Position numbers and translations under genes: made by a program
Notes under the pieces: model-generated
Database searches by the model: none
What the model was told of the DNA's origin: nothing
Seen by the model: only the letters and a program-made list of their open reading frames with translations
Shown here: piece after piece, positions 1 through 9,124 of the stretch
Layout of the letters: the number at the start of each line of letters is the position of its first letter
How positions within the stretch are numbered: the first letter of the stretch is position 1
Source of the DNA: CAZPAV01 sp964584755
Lineage (GTDB): Bacteria; Actinomycetota; Acidimicrobiia; Spongiisociales; UBA5794
Assembly (NCBI GenBank): GCA_964584755.1
Contig: CAZPAV010000021.1
Coordinates: 1-46,199, forward strand
Length of the DNA: 46,199 nucleotides
Direction: 5' to 3'

Positions 1-1696
1 TCTTTGGAGTCAGCAATGTGGATAGCTCATCGGGCCACACGTCCCGCAGATTTCGCCGCAACCACACATAGAAGAAATCGGCAAGGTCAGCGTAGGAGAT
101 GTTGTTGTAGTAGGGAGGATCTGTTGAGACGACTGGGTGTGGAATCTCCTTTAGTCGTGACACGGCGTCGCGTTGCTCGATCTTGGACTGAGTATCGACC
201 GAGGACATTCGGTCGAGGCTGGACGCGACGGTTTCAAGTGTTACATGCAAGGATCCAGTCGAGAGTGAGAGGGGATTGGCCTCTGCGAAGTCCCACGCCA
301 TAGGGATTGCTTGCCGGCCGAGCAGCTGCTGAGGGACCTGAGCCTTCTTTTCCCAATGACAAAGGGAATTGTTCCAGTCGGCGAGGCGGTCAATCGCGAA
401 CGCGAGGTAGGTGACGATGGCGTCGACGTAGGCAGTGGCACCCGAGCCGCCGTCGCGGAGGCTGATGCCGTCGGCATCAAGTCCGGCCGCGGCCGCATGC
501 TCCTCGATCAACGGCCGCACGTCGCCCAGAAGATCAGAGAACGTGGTCAACGCCACCAACTGCCGATCCGTGAATAGATCGCCCCACGTGGCAAAGCCAT
601 ACAGGCCCACGTTCACTGTTGCCTTGCCAAGCAGCTGCTCGGTTGGGCGCCATTCGGGTTCAGGAGCTGCGGGTGGAGCGATGGGAGGCAAGTAGGCTCG
701 ACCTGACGGCCCATCGGCAACGACTGCGATCGGTATCGCCCCAGAGCGATCTTCGCGGCTCTCTTTGCGGATGTACTCGAAGCTGATCGGTGATCCGGTC
801 GCCAGGCAAACCGCACCCCTTCTGTCGACAGTTCCTCCAACGGGCGTACCGCCTTCGCGGATCCGGTAGGCGATGGTTTGGGAGTCATGGTCGATGACGG
901 GTTCGATCCAGACGACCGGTCTGTTCTTTCTCGCCGTCCGCAGGATCCAGGAGCGGACGAGCGGCACGTGGCCTGACCAGGAGGGGTCGGGGGATTCGAC
1001 AGTGCGGGCCCAGATCCACGCGATCACCGTGGCCTCGCCGGCCCCCTGTTCTGGGGGCAGCTTCACTTTCGGATACAGATGTCCGATCCGCTCGAGCGCC
1101 CGATCCCTCATCCACTGGCCGTAATAGCGAATGTCCTCAGCCAGCCCTTGGGCCCGCTCCCAAGTCTTCAACCCCGACTCCGCCCGAGCGTCGGGGTTCA
1201 CCGGGGGCAGTCCGGCGAACCGCGGCGGGATTTCCACCATGGCCTTCGAGATGAGCACCGGGACCGGGTTCAGGTCTCCCCCGTAGGCGCGAAGACCGAG
1301 GCGTTGGGCTTCGAAGGGGATCGTTCCCCGGCCGCAGAACGGATCCAGGATGTTGGGCAGCTCCCCACCGCAGGATCGTTCGATCTCGGCCCTTGCTGCA
1401 GACAGCACCCGTTCGCTATTCGAGTTCTCCCACAGCACCAGGTCCTCCAAGATGCGGAACAGTCGCTGCCGCTCCACCTCTTGATCCTCCTCGGTAGGGA
1501 ACTGGTCGGGATGCGCAGAGGGATCATCGACCAACGAGGCCCAAAGCACCGCCCGAGCTGCAACAATCGGCCGCGGGGCCCACCAGAGGTGCAGCTGCGT
1601 CGGCTTACCACGCTTCCGCGCTGTCTCTGCACTCGCCGCCTTGTTGATGGCATCCAGCGGCAGCGCCACCTCGATGAGTTTCTTCTTGTAAGTCAC
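1..1696 (-). CDS. DUF1156 DNA methylase, partial (3' end beyond window)
   Basis: One frame stays open from a GTG at 1696 to the left edge, giving about 565 residues with no stop. It probably methylates DNA as the modification part of a defence system. The N-terminus (residues 1-60) has the DUF1156 signature, including IEVALPLDAINKAAS and LHLWWAPRP. Residues about 118-125 read DPFCGRGT, the S-adenosylmethionine-binding motif I. Residues about 526-530 read DPPYY followed by NN, the catalytic motif IV of amino-methyltransferases. Family members are often 900 residues or longer, so the rest lies outside. The GTG overlaps the NYN gene stop by 4 bp (GTGA), implying translational coupling. Third positions are less GC-rich than in most of the window, which suggests transfer. 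Family call is firm; defence role is inferred. Confidence 0.88.
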   Translation of the reverse strand, partial: MTYKKKLIEVALPLDAINKAASAETARKRGKPTQLHLWWAPRPIVAARAVLWASLVDDPSAHPDQFPTEEDQEVERQRLFRILEDLVLWENSNSERVLSAARAEIERSCGGELPNILDPFCGRGTIPFEAQRLGLRAYGGDLNPVPVLISKAMVEIPPRFAGLPPVNPDARAESGLKTWERAQGLAEDIRYYGQWMRDRALERIGHLYPKVKLPPEQGAGEATVIAWIWARTVESPDPSWSGHVPLVRSWILRTARKNRPVVWIEPVIDHDSQTIAYRIREGGTPVGGTVDRRGAVCLATGSPISFEYIRKESREDRSGAIPIAVVADGPSGRAYLPPIAPPAAPEPEWRPTEQLLGKATVNVGLYGFATWGDLFTDRQLVALTTFSDLLGDVRPLIEEHAAAAGLDADGISLRDGGSGATAYVDAIVTYLAFAIDRLADWNNSLCHWEKKAQVPQQLLGRQAIPMAWDFAEANPLSLSTGSLHVTLETVASSLDRMSSVDTQSKIEQRDAVSRLKEIPHPVVSTDPPYYNNISYADLADFFYVWLRRNLRDVWPDELSTLLTPK

Positions 1697-2301
1697 GGCG
1701 CTCCCTTGTTGTAGTCGTGGTCGTCCCGGACGCGTGCGTAGTCGTCCTCGTTCAACCAGTGGCACCAGATCTTCCGGCCCTTCAGGCTGAGTCGTCCGGT
1801 GTGCACGACGGGTCTGGTCCATGCTGCGACCTCGATCCGGATCCCGTGGAGCTCGTCGAGGACCGCTTCCATTGCCGGCCGTAGATCGGTGTCCCGGGAC
1901 ATGATGATGCCAACGTCGTACCAGCCCTTGACGGCTCCCATGACGAGTTCGACGGCCAAGGCGACGTCGATGCCCTTCTCCTCCGGCTTGCGATCCGGGT
2001 AGTCGGGGGGATACCGAAGCGGTCGAGCGACGACGGTGACGTCGGGGTCCCGCTCCCAGGTGGCGATCTGCGCGCGGCAGGCGGCGTAGCCTTTCGGGTC
2101 CTTGGACGATGAAGGGAATCCCCGGTAGACGCGCACACCGGCGAGGGTCCGATCGTAGGGGCTGCGTTCGACGAGAAGGCGCCCGAGGTCGCCCGGGTCG
2201 AACTGACCCTCCCAATGCGGTGCGAATGGCGGGTGGAACACCTCCCGGGCCGCGTGGTACGAGTTCTGGTAGTCGACGAAGAGCATCACCCGGTCGCTCA
2301 T
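1693..2301 (-). CDS. NYN domain protein (PIN-like ribonuclease fold)
   Basis: A 202-residue protein that is essentially one NYN domain. NYN proteins are PIN-like metal-dependent ribonucleases. The acidic metal site is recognisable: D10 in LFVDYQN with N13, D112 in KGIDVALAVELV, and D137/D139 in MSRDTDLRP. The short C-terminal tail has no recognisable domain. It lies between the DUF3883 helicase (78-bp gap upstream) and the DUF1156 methylase (4-bp overlap downstream), so it is very probably co-expressed with both. A role as an RNA-cutting effector or regulator is inference; homologues also act in ordinary RNA processing. Confidence 0.85.
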   Translation of the reverse strand: MSDRVMLFVDYQNSYHAAREVFHPPFAPHWEGQFDPGDLGRLLVERSPYDRTLAGVRVYRGFPSSSKDPKGYAACRAQIATWERDPDVTVVARPLRYPPDYPDRKPEEKGIDVALAVELVMGAVKGWYDVGIIMSRDTDLRPAMEAVLDELHGIRIEVAAWTRPVVHTGRLSLKGRKIWCHWLNEDDYARVRDDHDYNKGAP

Positions 2302-2379
2302 CGGCTCCCCCTCGACGGGCGAAAATAAACCCCGCCAGTGCGGGACGAGCCCGGACGGCGGGGAGTATTACCCGACATC

Positions 2380-5300
2380 CTACGCCGACCTCACCGTAGT
2401 TGACAACCGGGGTTCCTCTGCCTGCTCCAGGAGCCTCGGCAGGGACAGGGTGATCGACACGGCGGAGAACGGCAGCTCGGTGTCCTGGAAGGGGCGACGG
2501 ACGTAGCGCACCGTCGGTTCGGCGTCCGTGTCTCCGGGGATGGTGACGAGGGCGAGGATGAACCGATCGGGGACGTTGTGGGCTTGGCGGACCTGGCGGG
2601 CCTTGACGGTGACGGTGTCGGCGCCTGCGATGCGCCCCTTGACCTCGATGAAGTACAGGTCGCCGGTGGCCGGGTCGCGGGACTCGATGTCGTAGCCGGG
2701 GTTGTGGTGAGCCATCTCGGTGGGTTCACGGCCGAGGGCTCGCTCGGCGGCCATGACCGCGGCGACGGCGCGCCGGTCGATCTCGGTGACGTCCTGGGCG
2801 TGGATCCATGGTTTCTCGGCGCCGGTGAGCCGGTCGAGGAGACCCTGGGGGACGACCACGGCCGCACCGACAACGACCGGCGGTTGGTTGGACAAGTCGA
2901 GTTCGGCGTCGAGTTCCCGGAGGCGCCGTTCCAGGCGGGCTTCGAGCTCGTCGGCGATGCCTCGGGCGTGGCCGGAGGAGAAACCTCCTCTGGGTTTCTT
3001 GCCGTGGAGCTCCTTCTGCTTGGCCTCGGCGGCCCGTTCATCCCAGTAGCGGATCTCGGCGGTCAGATGCTCCTCGACGGCCTTGCGGATGCGCCCGACC
3101 CGCGCGGTCGTGATCGCCTTGGCCTCGGCGAAGTGGGGGCCGGCGAGGTGGGCGATGGCGTGGTCCCGAGCTTCGGTGGAGACGGCTGCGGGGATCCAGT
3201 CGGCGTCGATCCACTCGTCGATGAGGGTCCGTTCGGTCGCGCCGGCGGGCCGGTAGTCGAGGTATGGGGCGTAGCTGGCGTCGGTTGGCGGACCATCGGA
3301 GCGCAGTTCGACGAACTGGTAGCGGCGGGAGATCGTCTGCCGTCGGCCGTCGCCGTCGATGCGGCCGTCCTTGATCGCGTGCTCCAGGTAGACGAGGACG
3401 CGCAGCCCCTCGGACGGGTCGTCGGGGTCGACGAAGACGGTGCCGTGCTGCAGCAACGCGCCGTGGCGTTCCTCGACGAGGTCGATGACGGCCCTCAACA
3501 GTGGATGACCCGGGGCGATCAGGTCGGCGGGGGGCTTGCCATCCGCGGTGACGAGCTTCGTTTCGAAGGTGACCCGTTCGTAGCGGGTCTGGATCGGCTC
3601 GCCGAGGCGGTTCCTCGTGTCGGCGGCACGGAGGGCGGACGGGACGCGGGTGATCTCGAACCGGTCGGGTTCCCGCTCCACGATGCGGCCTCCGAGGCGG
3701 CGGAATGCGTCGACGAAGAACGCCCTGATGAACCCGGGCTGCAGCTTGTGGGCCTTGGCACGTTCCATCTGGTCGCGGATCTCGGCCACTTTGGCCTTGG
3801 CGAGGACGTCGACAGCGAGTGCCCGTTCGGTAATGATCTCCTCCAGCCGCTTGCCGATGTCCTGGTCGATGATCCGCTGCTGGCGGGCCTTCACCTGGGG
3901 GTCGTCGCCGTGGCGGATCGCCTCGATGAGGAGATCCCGTAGGGACGTTTCGATGAACGAGTCACCGAGGACGTCGTACACCTGGTCGCCGAGGGCCCTG
4001 CGTTGCTCCTCGATCTTGTCCAGCAGCCGCTCGAAGACCGCACCCTCCCGGGTGTTCACCGCCACCAGGTTCCACAGGTAGCACACCTGCTTCTGGCCGA
4101 TGCGGTGGATCCGCCCGAACCGCTGCTCGATCCGGTTCGGGTTCCAGGGGAGGTCGTAGTTGACCATCAGGTTCGCCCGCTGCAGGTTCACGCCCTCACC
4201 GGCGGCGTCGGTGGCCACGAGTACCTGCACCTCGGGGTTCTTCACGAACGCCGCCTGTACCCTGCGTCGCAGGTCCCGGTTCATTCCGCCGTGGATGGTG
4301 ACGACCGTCTCGGGACGACCCAGGAGGCTGCGGATCCTGCCTTCGAGGTAGGTGAGGGTGTCCCGGTGCTCGGTGAAGATGATGATCTTCCGCCGGGTGC
4401 CGTCTTCGGCGATCATCTCGTGGGACTGCAGGATTCCGGACAGTTCCGTCCACTTCCGATCGGTCCTGGACGCCCGCACCGCGGCCGCCAGCTCGATCAG
4501 CGTCCCCAGCTTGGCGATCTCGTTGCGCAGCTCAGGAACCGTCGCGGCGGCAGTCGCCTGATCGATCGCCTGTTCCTCGAGCTCCTCTAGTTCGCCATCG
4601 TCGAAGTCGTCGAAGTCGAAATCCTCCAGACCCACCTCGGCGAGGACCTTCGGGACGGAAGGATGCACCTCCACGGTGCCGTCGGCGATCGCCTTCAACT
4701 CGACGAGGCGCTGCTGCAGCCGGTCGCGGCGGCGTTGCAGCGACCGGTAGATCGCCTCCGGCGAAGAGGCCAACCTGCGCTGGAGGGCGGTCAGCGCGAA
4801 ACCGACCACGAGGCCCCGGCGACGATCACCGCCCTCCTCGATCGCCTTCGCCTTGTCCATCTCCTCCCGCACGTAGTAGGTGACCGCGTCGTAGAGCTGC
4901 ACCTCGAGCGGGGACAGCTCGTACTTGACCGACTGAGCGATCCGCTCGGGGAACAGCTTCCGTCCGTCGAAAGTCAGGAGGTTCTCCTTGACGTAGCGGC
5001 GCATCACGTCCGACAGATCATCGGTCGAACCGAGGACCCGGCCCCTGAAACGGTCCGGATCCAGCAAGGCGAGGAACTGCTGAAAGTCCTCCTCCTTGCC
5101 GTTGTGTGGCGTCGCCGTGAGCAACAGGAAGTTCCGGGTGAGGCCACGCAGCAGCTCACCGACCTGATACCGCTTCGTCTTGTGCAGCTTGGCGCCGTAG
5201 CGGCGTGCCGACATCTTGTGGGCCTCATCGACGATCACGAGATCCCACGTCGAGGCCTGCAGCTTCAGTTGTAGGTCCTCGTTGCGGGCGAGCTGGTCGA

Positions 5301-5952
5301 TGCGGGCGATCAGCAGGTTCCGCTCCGTGAATGGATTCCCGGTGCGGGCAGACTCGACCATGTCCCGGGACAGGATGTCGAACGGAAGCTGGAACCGCTG
5401 CCACAGCTCGTCCTGCCACTGCTCCACCAGCGACCCGGGGGCCACGACCAGCACCCGAGCCGCGTCGCCGCGGATCGTCAGCTCCCGGACGTACAGGCCC
5501 GACATGATCGTCTTGCCCGCTCCGGGGTCGTCTGCCAGGAGGAACTGCAACGGACGGCGAGGAAGCAGCTTCTCGTACACCGCCTCGATCTGATGCGGCA
5601 ACGGCTCGATATCGGCCGCCGCGACCCCAACGTACGGGTCGAACAGGTAGGCCAGCTCGATCCGGCGCGCCTCCGACACCAGCTTGAACAGCTCGCCGTC
5701 GGCATCGAACGCCGGTCGTTCCGCGGCGCGCATCGTGAGGCGAGGTTCGTCATCGCGGGACAGCAGCCGCTGATCCACCGCCCCATCCGCCGTGCGGTAC
5801 ACCAACGTCACCGCCTCCGGCCCGTGCCACGACACGGCGACCACCGTCACCGGCTGCCCCGCTACGACACCGTCGACCGAAGCCTCCGGGACCAGTTCCT
5901 CCAGCTTCGCCAACACCCACTCCCGGTCGTCTCGCGCTTCGAGCGGCAGCAT
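2380..5952 (-). CDS. SNF2-type helicase with C-terminal DUF3883 nuclease-like domain
   Basis: A 1190-residue ATPase of the SNF2/helicase superfamily II. Walker A is ADDPGAGKT (residues 140-148) and the DEAH box is VDEAHKM (242-245). The second RecA lobe ends in motif VI, IEQRFGRIHRIGQ, near residues 605-620. The region near residues 1060-1150 is DUF3883, with GYDIES and IEVKG in a PD-(D/E)XK-like arrangement, so DNA cleavage is possible. The DDPGAGKT form of Walker A recalls DISARM DrmD helicases and other defence-associated SNF2 proteins. It is first in a leftward set with the NYN and methylase genes, divergent from another SNF2 gene. The ATG at 5952 is the first start in frame and lacks a strong ribosome binding site. 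Confidence 0.9.
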   Translation of the reverse strand: MLPLEARDDREWVLAKLEELVPEASVDGVVAGQPVTVVAVSWHGPEAVTLVYRTADGAVDQRLLSRDDEPRLTMRAAERPAFDADGELFKLVSEARRIELAYLFDPYVGVAAADIEPLPHQIEAVYEKLLPRRPLQFLLADDPGAGKTIMSGLYVRELTIRGDAARVLVVAPGSLVEQWQDELWQRFQLPFDILSRDMVESARTGNPFTERNLLIARIDQLARNEDLQLKLQASTWDLVIVDEAHKMSARRYGAKLHKTKRYQVGELLRGLTRNFLLLTATPHNGKEEDFQQFLALLDPDRFRGRVLGSTDDLSDVMRRYVKENLLTFDGRKLFPERIAQSVKYELSPLEVQLYDAVTYYVREEMDKAKAIEEGGDRRRGLVVGFALTALQRRLASSPEAIYRSLQRRRDRLQQRLVELKAIADGTVEVHPSVPKVLAEVGLEDFDFDDFDDGELEELEEQAIDQATAAATVPELRNEIAKLGTLIELAAAVRASRTDRKWTELSGILQSHEMIAEDGTRRKIIIFTEHRDTLTYLEGRIRSLLGRPETVVTIHGGMNRDLRRRVQAAFVKNPEVQVLVATDAAGEGVNLQRANLMVNYDLPWNPNRIEQRFGRIHRIGQKQVCYLWNLVAVNTREGAVFERLLDKIEEQRRALGDQVYDVLGDSFIETSLRDLLIEAIRHGDDPQVKARQQRIIDQDIGKRLEEIITERALAVDVLAKAKVAEIRDQMERAKAHKLQPGFIRAFFVDAFRRLGGRIVEREPDRFEITRVPSALRAADTRNRLGEPIQTRYERVTFETKLVTADGKPPADLIAPGHPLLRAVIDLVEERHGALLQHGTVFVDPDDPSEGLRVLVYLEHAIKDGRIDGDGRRQTISRRYQFVELRSDGPPTDASYAPYLDYRPAGATERTLIDEWIDADWIPAAVSTEARDHAIAHLAGPHFAEAKAITTARVGRIRKAVEEHLTAEIRYWDERAAEAKQKELHGKKPRGGFSSGHARGIADELEARLERRLRELDAELDLSNQPPVVVGAAVVVPQGLLDRLTGAEKPWIHAQDVTEIDRRAVAAVMAAERALGREPTEMAHHNPGYDIESRDPATGDLYFIEVKGRIAGADTVTVKARQVRQAHNVPDRFILALVTIPGDTDAEPTVRYVRRPFQDTELPFSAVSITLSLPRLLEQAEEPRLSTTVRSA

Positions 5953-6082
5953 ACCGAGAGGGGCCGACAGGAACCGGGGCCCCGGGCGGGCCCGCGCCGG
6001 TGAACCTGCTCGTTGATTCTCGTCCTACCTCCGTCGTACCCTGCATCCGCGCCGGGGCCAGTCGAGGCTGGATGATGAAGGG
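5953..6082. promoter_or_regulatory. Divergent intergenic region between the two SNF2 operons
   Basis: This 130-bp gap holds the 5' ends of both defence-like operons. On the plus strand TTGATT (6013-6018) and TACCCT (6037-6042), 18 bp apart, form a weak promoter candidate for the rightward operon. A GC-only stretch around 5975-6000 could form a hairpin. No convincing operator palindrome was seen. Confidence 0.3.
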
Positions 6083-9000
6083 ATGAGGAAGGAGCGGGCA
6101 GCACTCACGATCGGGGACAACGTCGTTCGCGTCTCCACCGAGGAGGTCGGCGTCGTCGTCCGGTTGGACGGCGACTCGGCGATCGTGGCGTTCCCCGGAG
6201 GCAAGCGACTGGTCCTGGTCTCTGACCTCGATCCGGCTCCGCTCGACCCCCTCGAGCAGCTTCGAATGGGTTCTTTCCACGAGCTCGACGCGTTCACGGT
6301 CCGCCTCCAAGGACGGTACATCCAGCATGCGTACCGGTTCGACCCCCTGGCTGGCCTGACGAACGCCAGGATCGAGCCACAGCATCACCAGGTGTACGTC
6401 GCCCACCGGGTGCTCAGCAGGCCGCGTCCGCGGATGATCCTCGCCGACGAGGTCGGCCTGGGCAAGACGATCGAAGCGGGCCTCATCGTCAAGGAACTCA
6501 TCGCACGTCGCGTCGCGGAACGCGTCCTGGTCGTCTGCCCTGCCTCGCTGCAGCGGCAGTGGCAGTACGAACTCGCCTCCAAGTTCAACGAGGAGTTCAC
6601 GATTCTCGACGGCGACGGCCTACGGTTCCTCGGCAAGGACGGACAGAACCCGTGGACGAAGGCCGACAAGGTCATCACCTCGTTGACGCTCGTCAGCAGG
6701 GAAGAACGGATTCGTGAGGTCGTCGACGCCGGCTGGGACGTCGTGGTCTTCGACGAAGCACATCGAGTTCGACGGCGCTACGGAGGACCCAATCGAGTGT
6801 ACGCCACCCGGGCGTACCAGCTCGCCGCCGAGCTCGAGAGCGGCGTCGATGGACTGCTGCTACTCACCGCGACCCCCATGCAGCTTCATCCCTACGAGCT
6901 GTACTCGCTCATCGAGCTCGTCGAGCCAGGGCTGTTTCCTTCGTTCGACGAGTACGACAGGCGTCGCACCAGCCTGCCCGTTCTCAACCAGCTCATGCAG
7001 CTCTTCAAGTCCTGGGAGGTGTACTCACCGGGCGAGCGGCGGTCGAGGATCGAAGGGTCGGCCCACCTCCTCGCACAACTCGGAATACGCCCTGCCCGGG
7101 CGTTCGAACGGCTCTCCCGACCCGAGATCCGCGAGCAGCTCATCGAGGCGTTGATCCAGAAGCATCCACTCACCGAGGTCCTGATTCGGAACCGGAAGGC
7201 ACAGCTCGGCTGGACGGACCGTCGAGACGCACGGCGTCATCCCGTGGAAGCCACCGAAGAGGAGTATGTCGCGTACGAACAGGTCACGAGCTACATCCGA
7301 GACGTGTACGACCAAGCCGTCCGGCACGAGAACCGAGCCGTGGGCTTTCTCATGGTGCTCTATCAGAAGATGCTCGCCAGTAGCTCCAACGCCATCTACA
7401 CCAGCCTCAAGAAGCGCCATGCCAGGCTCGTCGAGCTGGCCGAGCTCGCCGAGCAGGAGATGGGCGACTCGAGCGCGAACGACCTCGCCGAGCTCGCCGA
7501 AGCCGAGGAGATGTCCGAAGCGGTCGCCCGGCTCGAGGAAGCCGCCATCGACCTCGAGCTGCTCGAGTGGGAGATCGGTCTCCTCGACCGACTCTTGAAT
7601 CGTCTCGGAGGCCTTCACGACTCCAAGCTCCGGGTCCTGATCACGGACATCGTCGACCCGCTGTTCCGCGACCGTGCCGATGAGAAGCTGGTCATCTTCA
7701 CGGGCTTCCTGAAGACGCAGGAGCTCATCGCTGCGGCGCTTCGTCATCGGGGGTACCGGGTGGCGATCTTCAACGGAAGCATGAAGCTCGAGGAGAAGGA
7801 AGCCGCGGTTGCAGACTTCCGCGACCGAGCACAGGTCCTCGTTACCACCGAGGCAGGGGGAGAGGGTCGCAACTTCCAATTCGCCCACATCATGGTCAAC
7901 TACGACCTTCCGTGGAATCCGATGCGGGTCGAGCAGCGCATCGGGCGGCTCGATCGAATCGGCCAGAAGAAACGAGTCCTCATCTACAACCTGGCGGTGG
8001 CCAGAACCGTCGAGGAACGTGTCCTCGACGTCCTCGAGTACAGGATCCAGCTCTTTCGCGAATCGGTCGGCGCTCTCGAGCCGATTCTCGGGAAGGTCGA
8101 AGCAGACCTGGCGCGGATCGTGCTGGAGCATGCCGATCGGCTCGACGAGGAGCTCGACATCTACGGTCGGGACCTCGAGCAACAGATCGCGGCCGCCCGC
8201 GAGACGGAGGAGATGCTCGGGGATTTCATCCTCGACGAGGCGAGCCTGCGACGTGACACGGTGAACGAACTGCGAGGGCGGCAACCCCTCGCCACTCACG
8301 AGGATCTCCGGGCGACCGTCGCTGCCGCACTCGCTTTCCGCGGCGGCGCCCTGACCCGCGCCGAGGAGGTCGACGAGATCGCGCTGTCTCCGGGACTGCA
8401 GCGGATCCTCGATTGGAGAACGGCGACGACCAGGGGACTCTTCGGGCCGGCGGAGGCGCTCGAACGCGAGGAAGTGGACTTCTTCGCCATGGGCCACGAG
8501 CTCATCGACCGCATCGTGGCGCTTGCGGCGCAGAGTCCGGCGGCGGTGACGAGATACGTGGCAGAGGACCTCCCGGCAGGCTCCGTGCTGATCGAGCTCT
8601 ACTACGAGCTCGAGACCACCGGTTTCCGCAGTGAGGGCAGGTTCGTGCGCCACCGCGTCGGTCCCGATCTCCACGTGCGATCCGAACGGTTGGCCGCCCC
8701 ACCGCGACTCGGGACGGCCCCGGCAGAGATCGAGCCACCCACATGGACCGACCAGGCCATCGCGGCAAGCCGGCAGCAGCTCGTTCGGGAACTCCATTCC
8801 CTCAGCGACGAGGTCGTCGCCGAACACGAACGGGCCAAGGAGGAGCGCATCGAGCGAATCCGCCGAGTGTACGAGTACCGGGAGCGCCGGCTCGAAGACC
8901 GGATCGACTCCGAGGAGCGGTTCCTCGCCGAGTTGATGGAGACCGGCACCCCCGAGCAGCGCCGGGTGCTCCCGGCTCGCCAAGGACGGCTCCGGAAGAT

Positions 9001-9124
9001 GCGCGAAGAGCTCCGCGCTCTCCCCGCCCAGCGCGATGCCGAGATCCGGGCGATCGAGGAAGAGCAGGTGAAGCCCTCCGCCGACGCGCTCGCCGCGGCC
9101 GTCGTCGTCGGAGGCGGGCCGTGA
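6083..9124 (+). CDS. RapA-like SNF2 family ATPase/helicase
   Basis: A 1013-residue SNF2 ATPase, a different subfamily from its divergent neighbour. Walker A is ADEVGLGKT (121-129), the DEAH box is FDEAHRV (223-229), and motif VI reads VEQRIGRLDRIGQ near residue 616. This architecture is typical of RapA/HepA-like remodelers that move along DNA or displace bound proteins. Residues about 880-1000 are charged and strongly coiled-coil, suited to oligomerisation or binding a partner. There is no DUF3883. The stop overlaps the GTG of the Hsp70 gene by 4 bp, so helicase and chaperone are probably coupled. ATG 6083 has only GAAGGG immediately before it, so the start is somewhat uncertain. A defence role is inferred from context. 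Confidence 0.88.
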   Translation: MRKERAALTIGDNVVRVSTEEVGVVVRLDGDSAIVAFPGGKRLVLVSDLDPAPLDPLEQLRMGSFHELDAFTVRLQGRYIQHAYRFDPLAGLTNARIEPQHHQVYVAHRVLSRPRPRMILADEVGLGKTIEAGLIVKELIARRVAERVLVVCPASLQRQWQYELASKFNEEFTILDGDGLRFLGKDGQNPWTKADKVITSLTLVSREERIREVVDAGWDVVVFDEAHRVRRRYGGPNRVYATRAYQLAAELESGVDGLLLLTATPMQLHPYELYSLIELVEPGLFPSFDEYDRRRTSLPVLNQLMQLFKSWEVYSPGERRSRIEGSAHLLAQLGIRPARAFERLSRPEIREQLIEALIQKHPLTEVLIRNRKAQLGWTDRRDARRHPVEATEEEYVAYEQVTSYIRDVYDQAVRHENRAVGFLMVLYQKMLASSSNAIYTSLKKRHARLVELAELAEQEMGDSSANDLAELAEAEEMSEAVARLEEAAIDLELLEWEIGLLDRLLNRLGGLHDSKLRVLITDIVDPLFRDRADEKLVIFTGFLKTQELIAAALRHRGYRVAIFNGSMKLEEKEAAVADFRDRAQVLVTTEAGGEGRNFQFAHIMVNYDLPWNPMRVEQRIGRLDRIGQKKRVLIYNLAVARTVEERVLDVLEYRIQLFRESVGALEPILGKVEADLARIVLEHADRLDEELDIYGRDLEQQIAAARETEEMLGDFILDEASLRRDTVNELRGRQPLATHEDLRATVAAALAFRGGALTRAEEVDEIALSPGLQRILDWRTATTRGLFGPAEALEREEVDFFAMGHELIDRIVALAAQSPAAVTRYVAEDLPAGSVLIELYYELETTGFRSEGRFVRHRVGPDLHVRSERLAAPPRLGTAPAEIEPPTWTDQAIAASRQQLVRELHSLSDEVVAEHERAKEERIERIRRVYEYRERRLEDRIDSEERFLAELMETGTPEQRRVLPARQGRLRKMREELRALPAQRDAEIRAIEEEQVKPSADALAAAVVVGGGP

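Noticed and set aside
4..1692. Several short frames on both strands near the left edge
   Set aside because: All lie inside the long open minus-strand frame of the DUF1156 methylase, which has clear motifs; the short frames have none.
2578..3942. 454-codon open frame on the plus strand
   Set aside because: Antisense to the DUF3883 helicase, Gly/Asp/Val-rich, with no recognisable motif or ribosome binding site.
7025..8983. 652-codon open frame on the minus strand
   Set aside because: Antisense to the RapA-like SNF2 gene; composition follows the complement of its codons and no domain is seen. High-GC DNA gives many such shadows.
8743..9120. N-terminal extension of the Hsp70-like protein by 126 codons
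   Set aside because: The sequence is Arg/Pro-rich, overlaps the SNF2 coiled coil out of frame, and precedes an ideal GTGA junction and family-like N-terminus.
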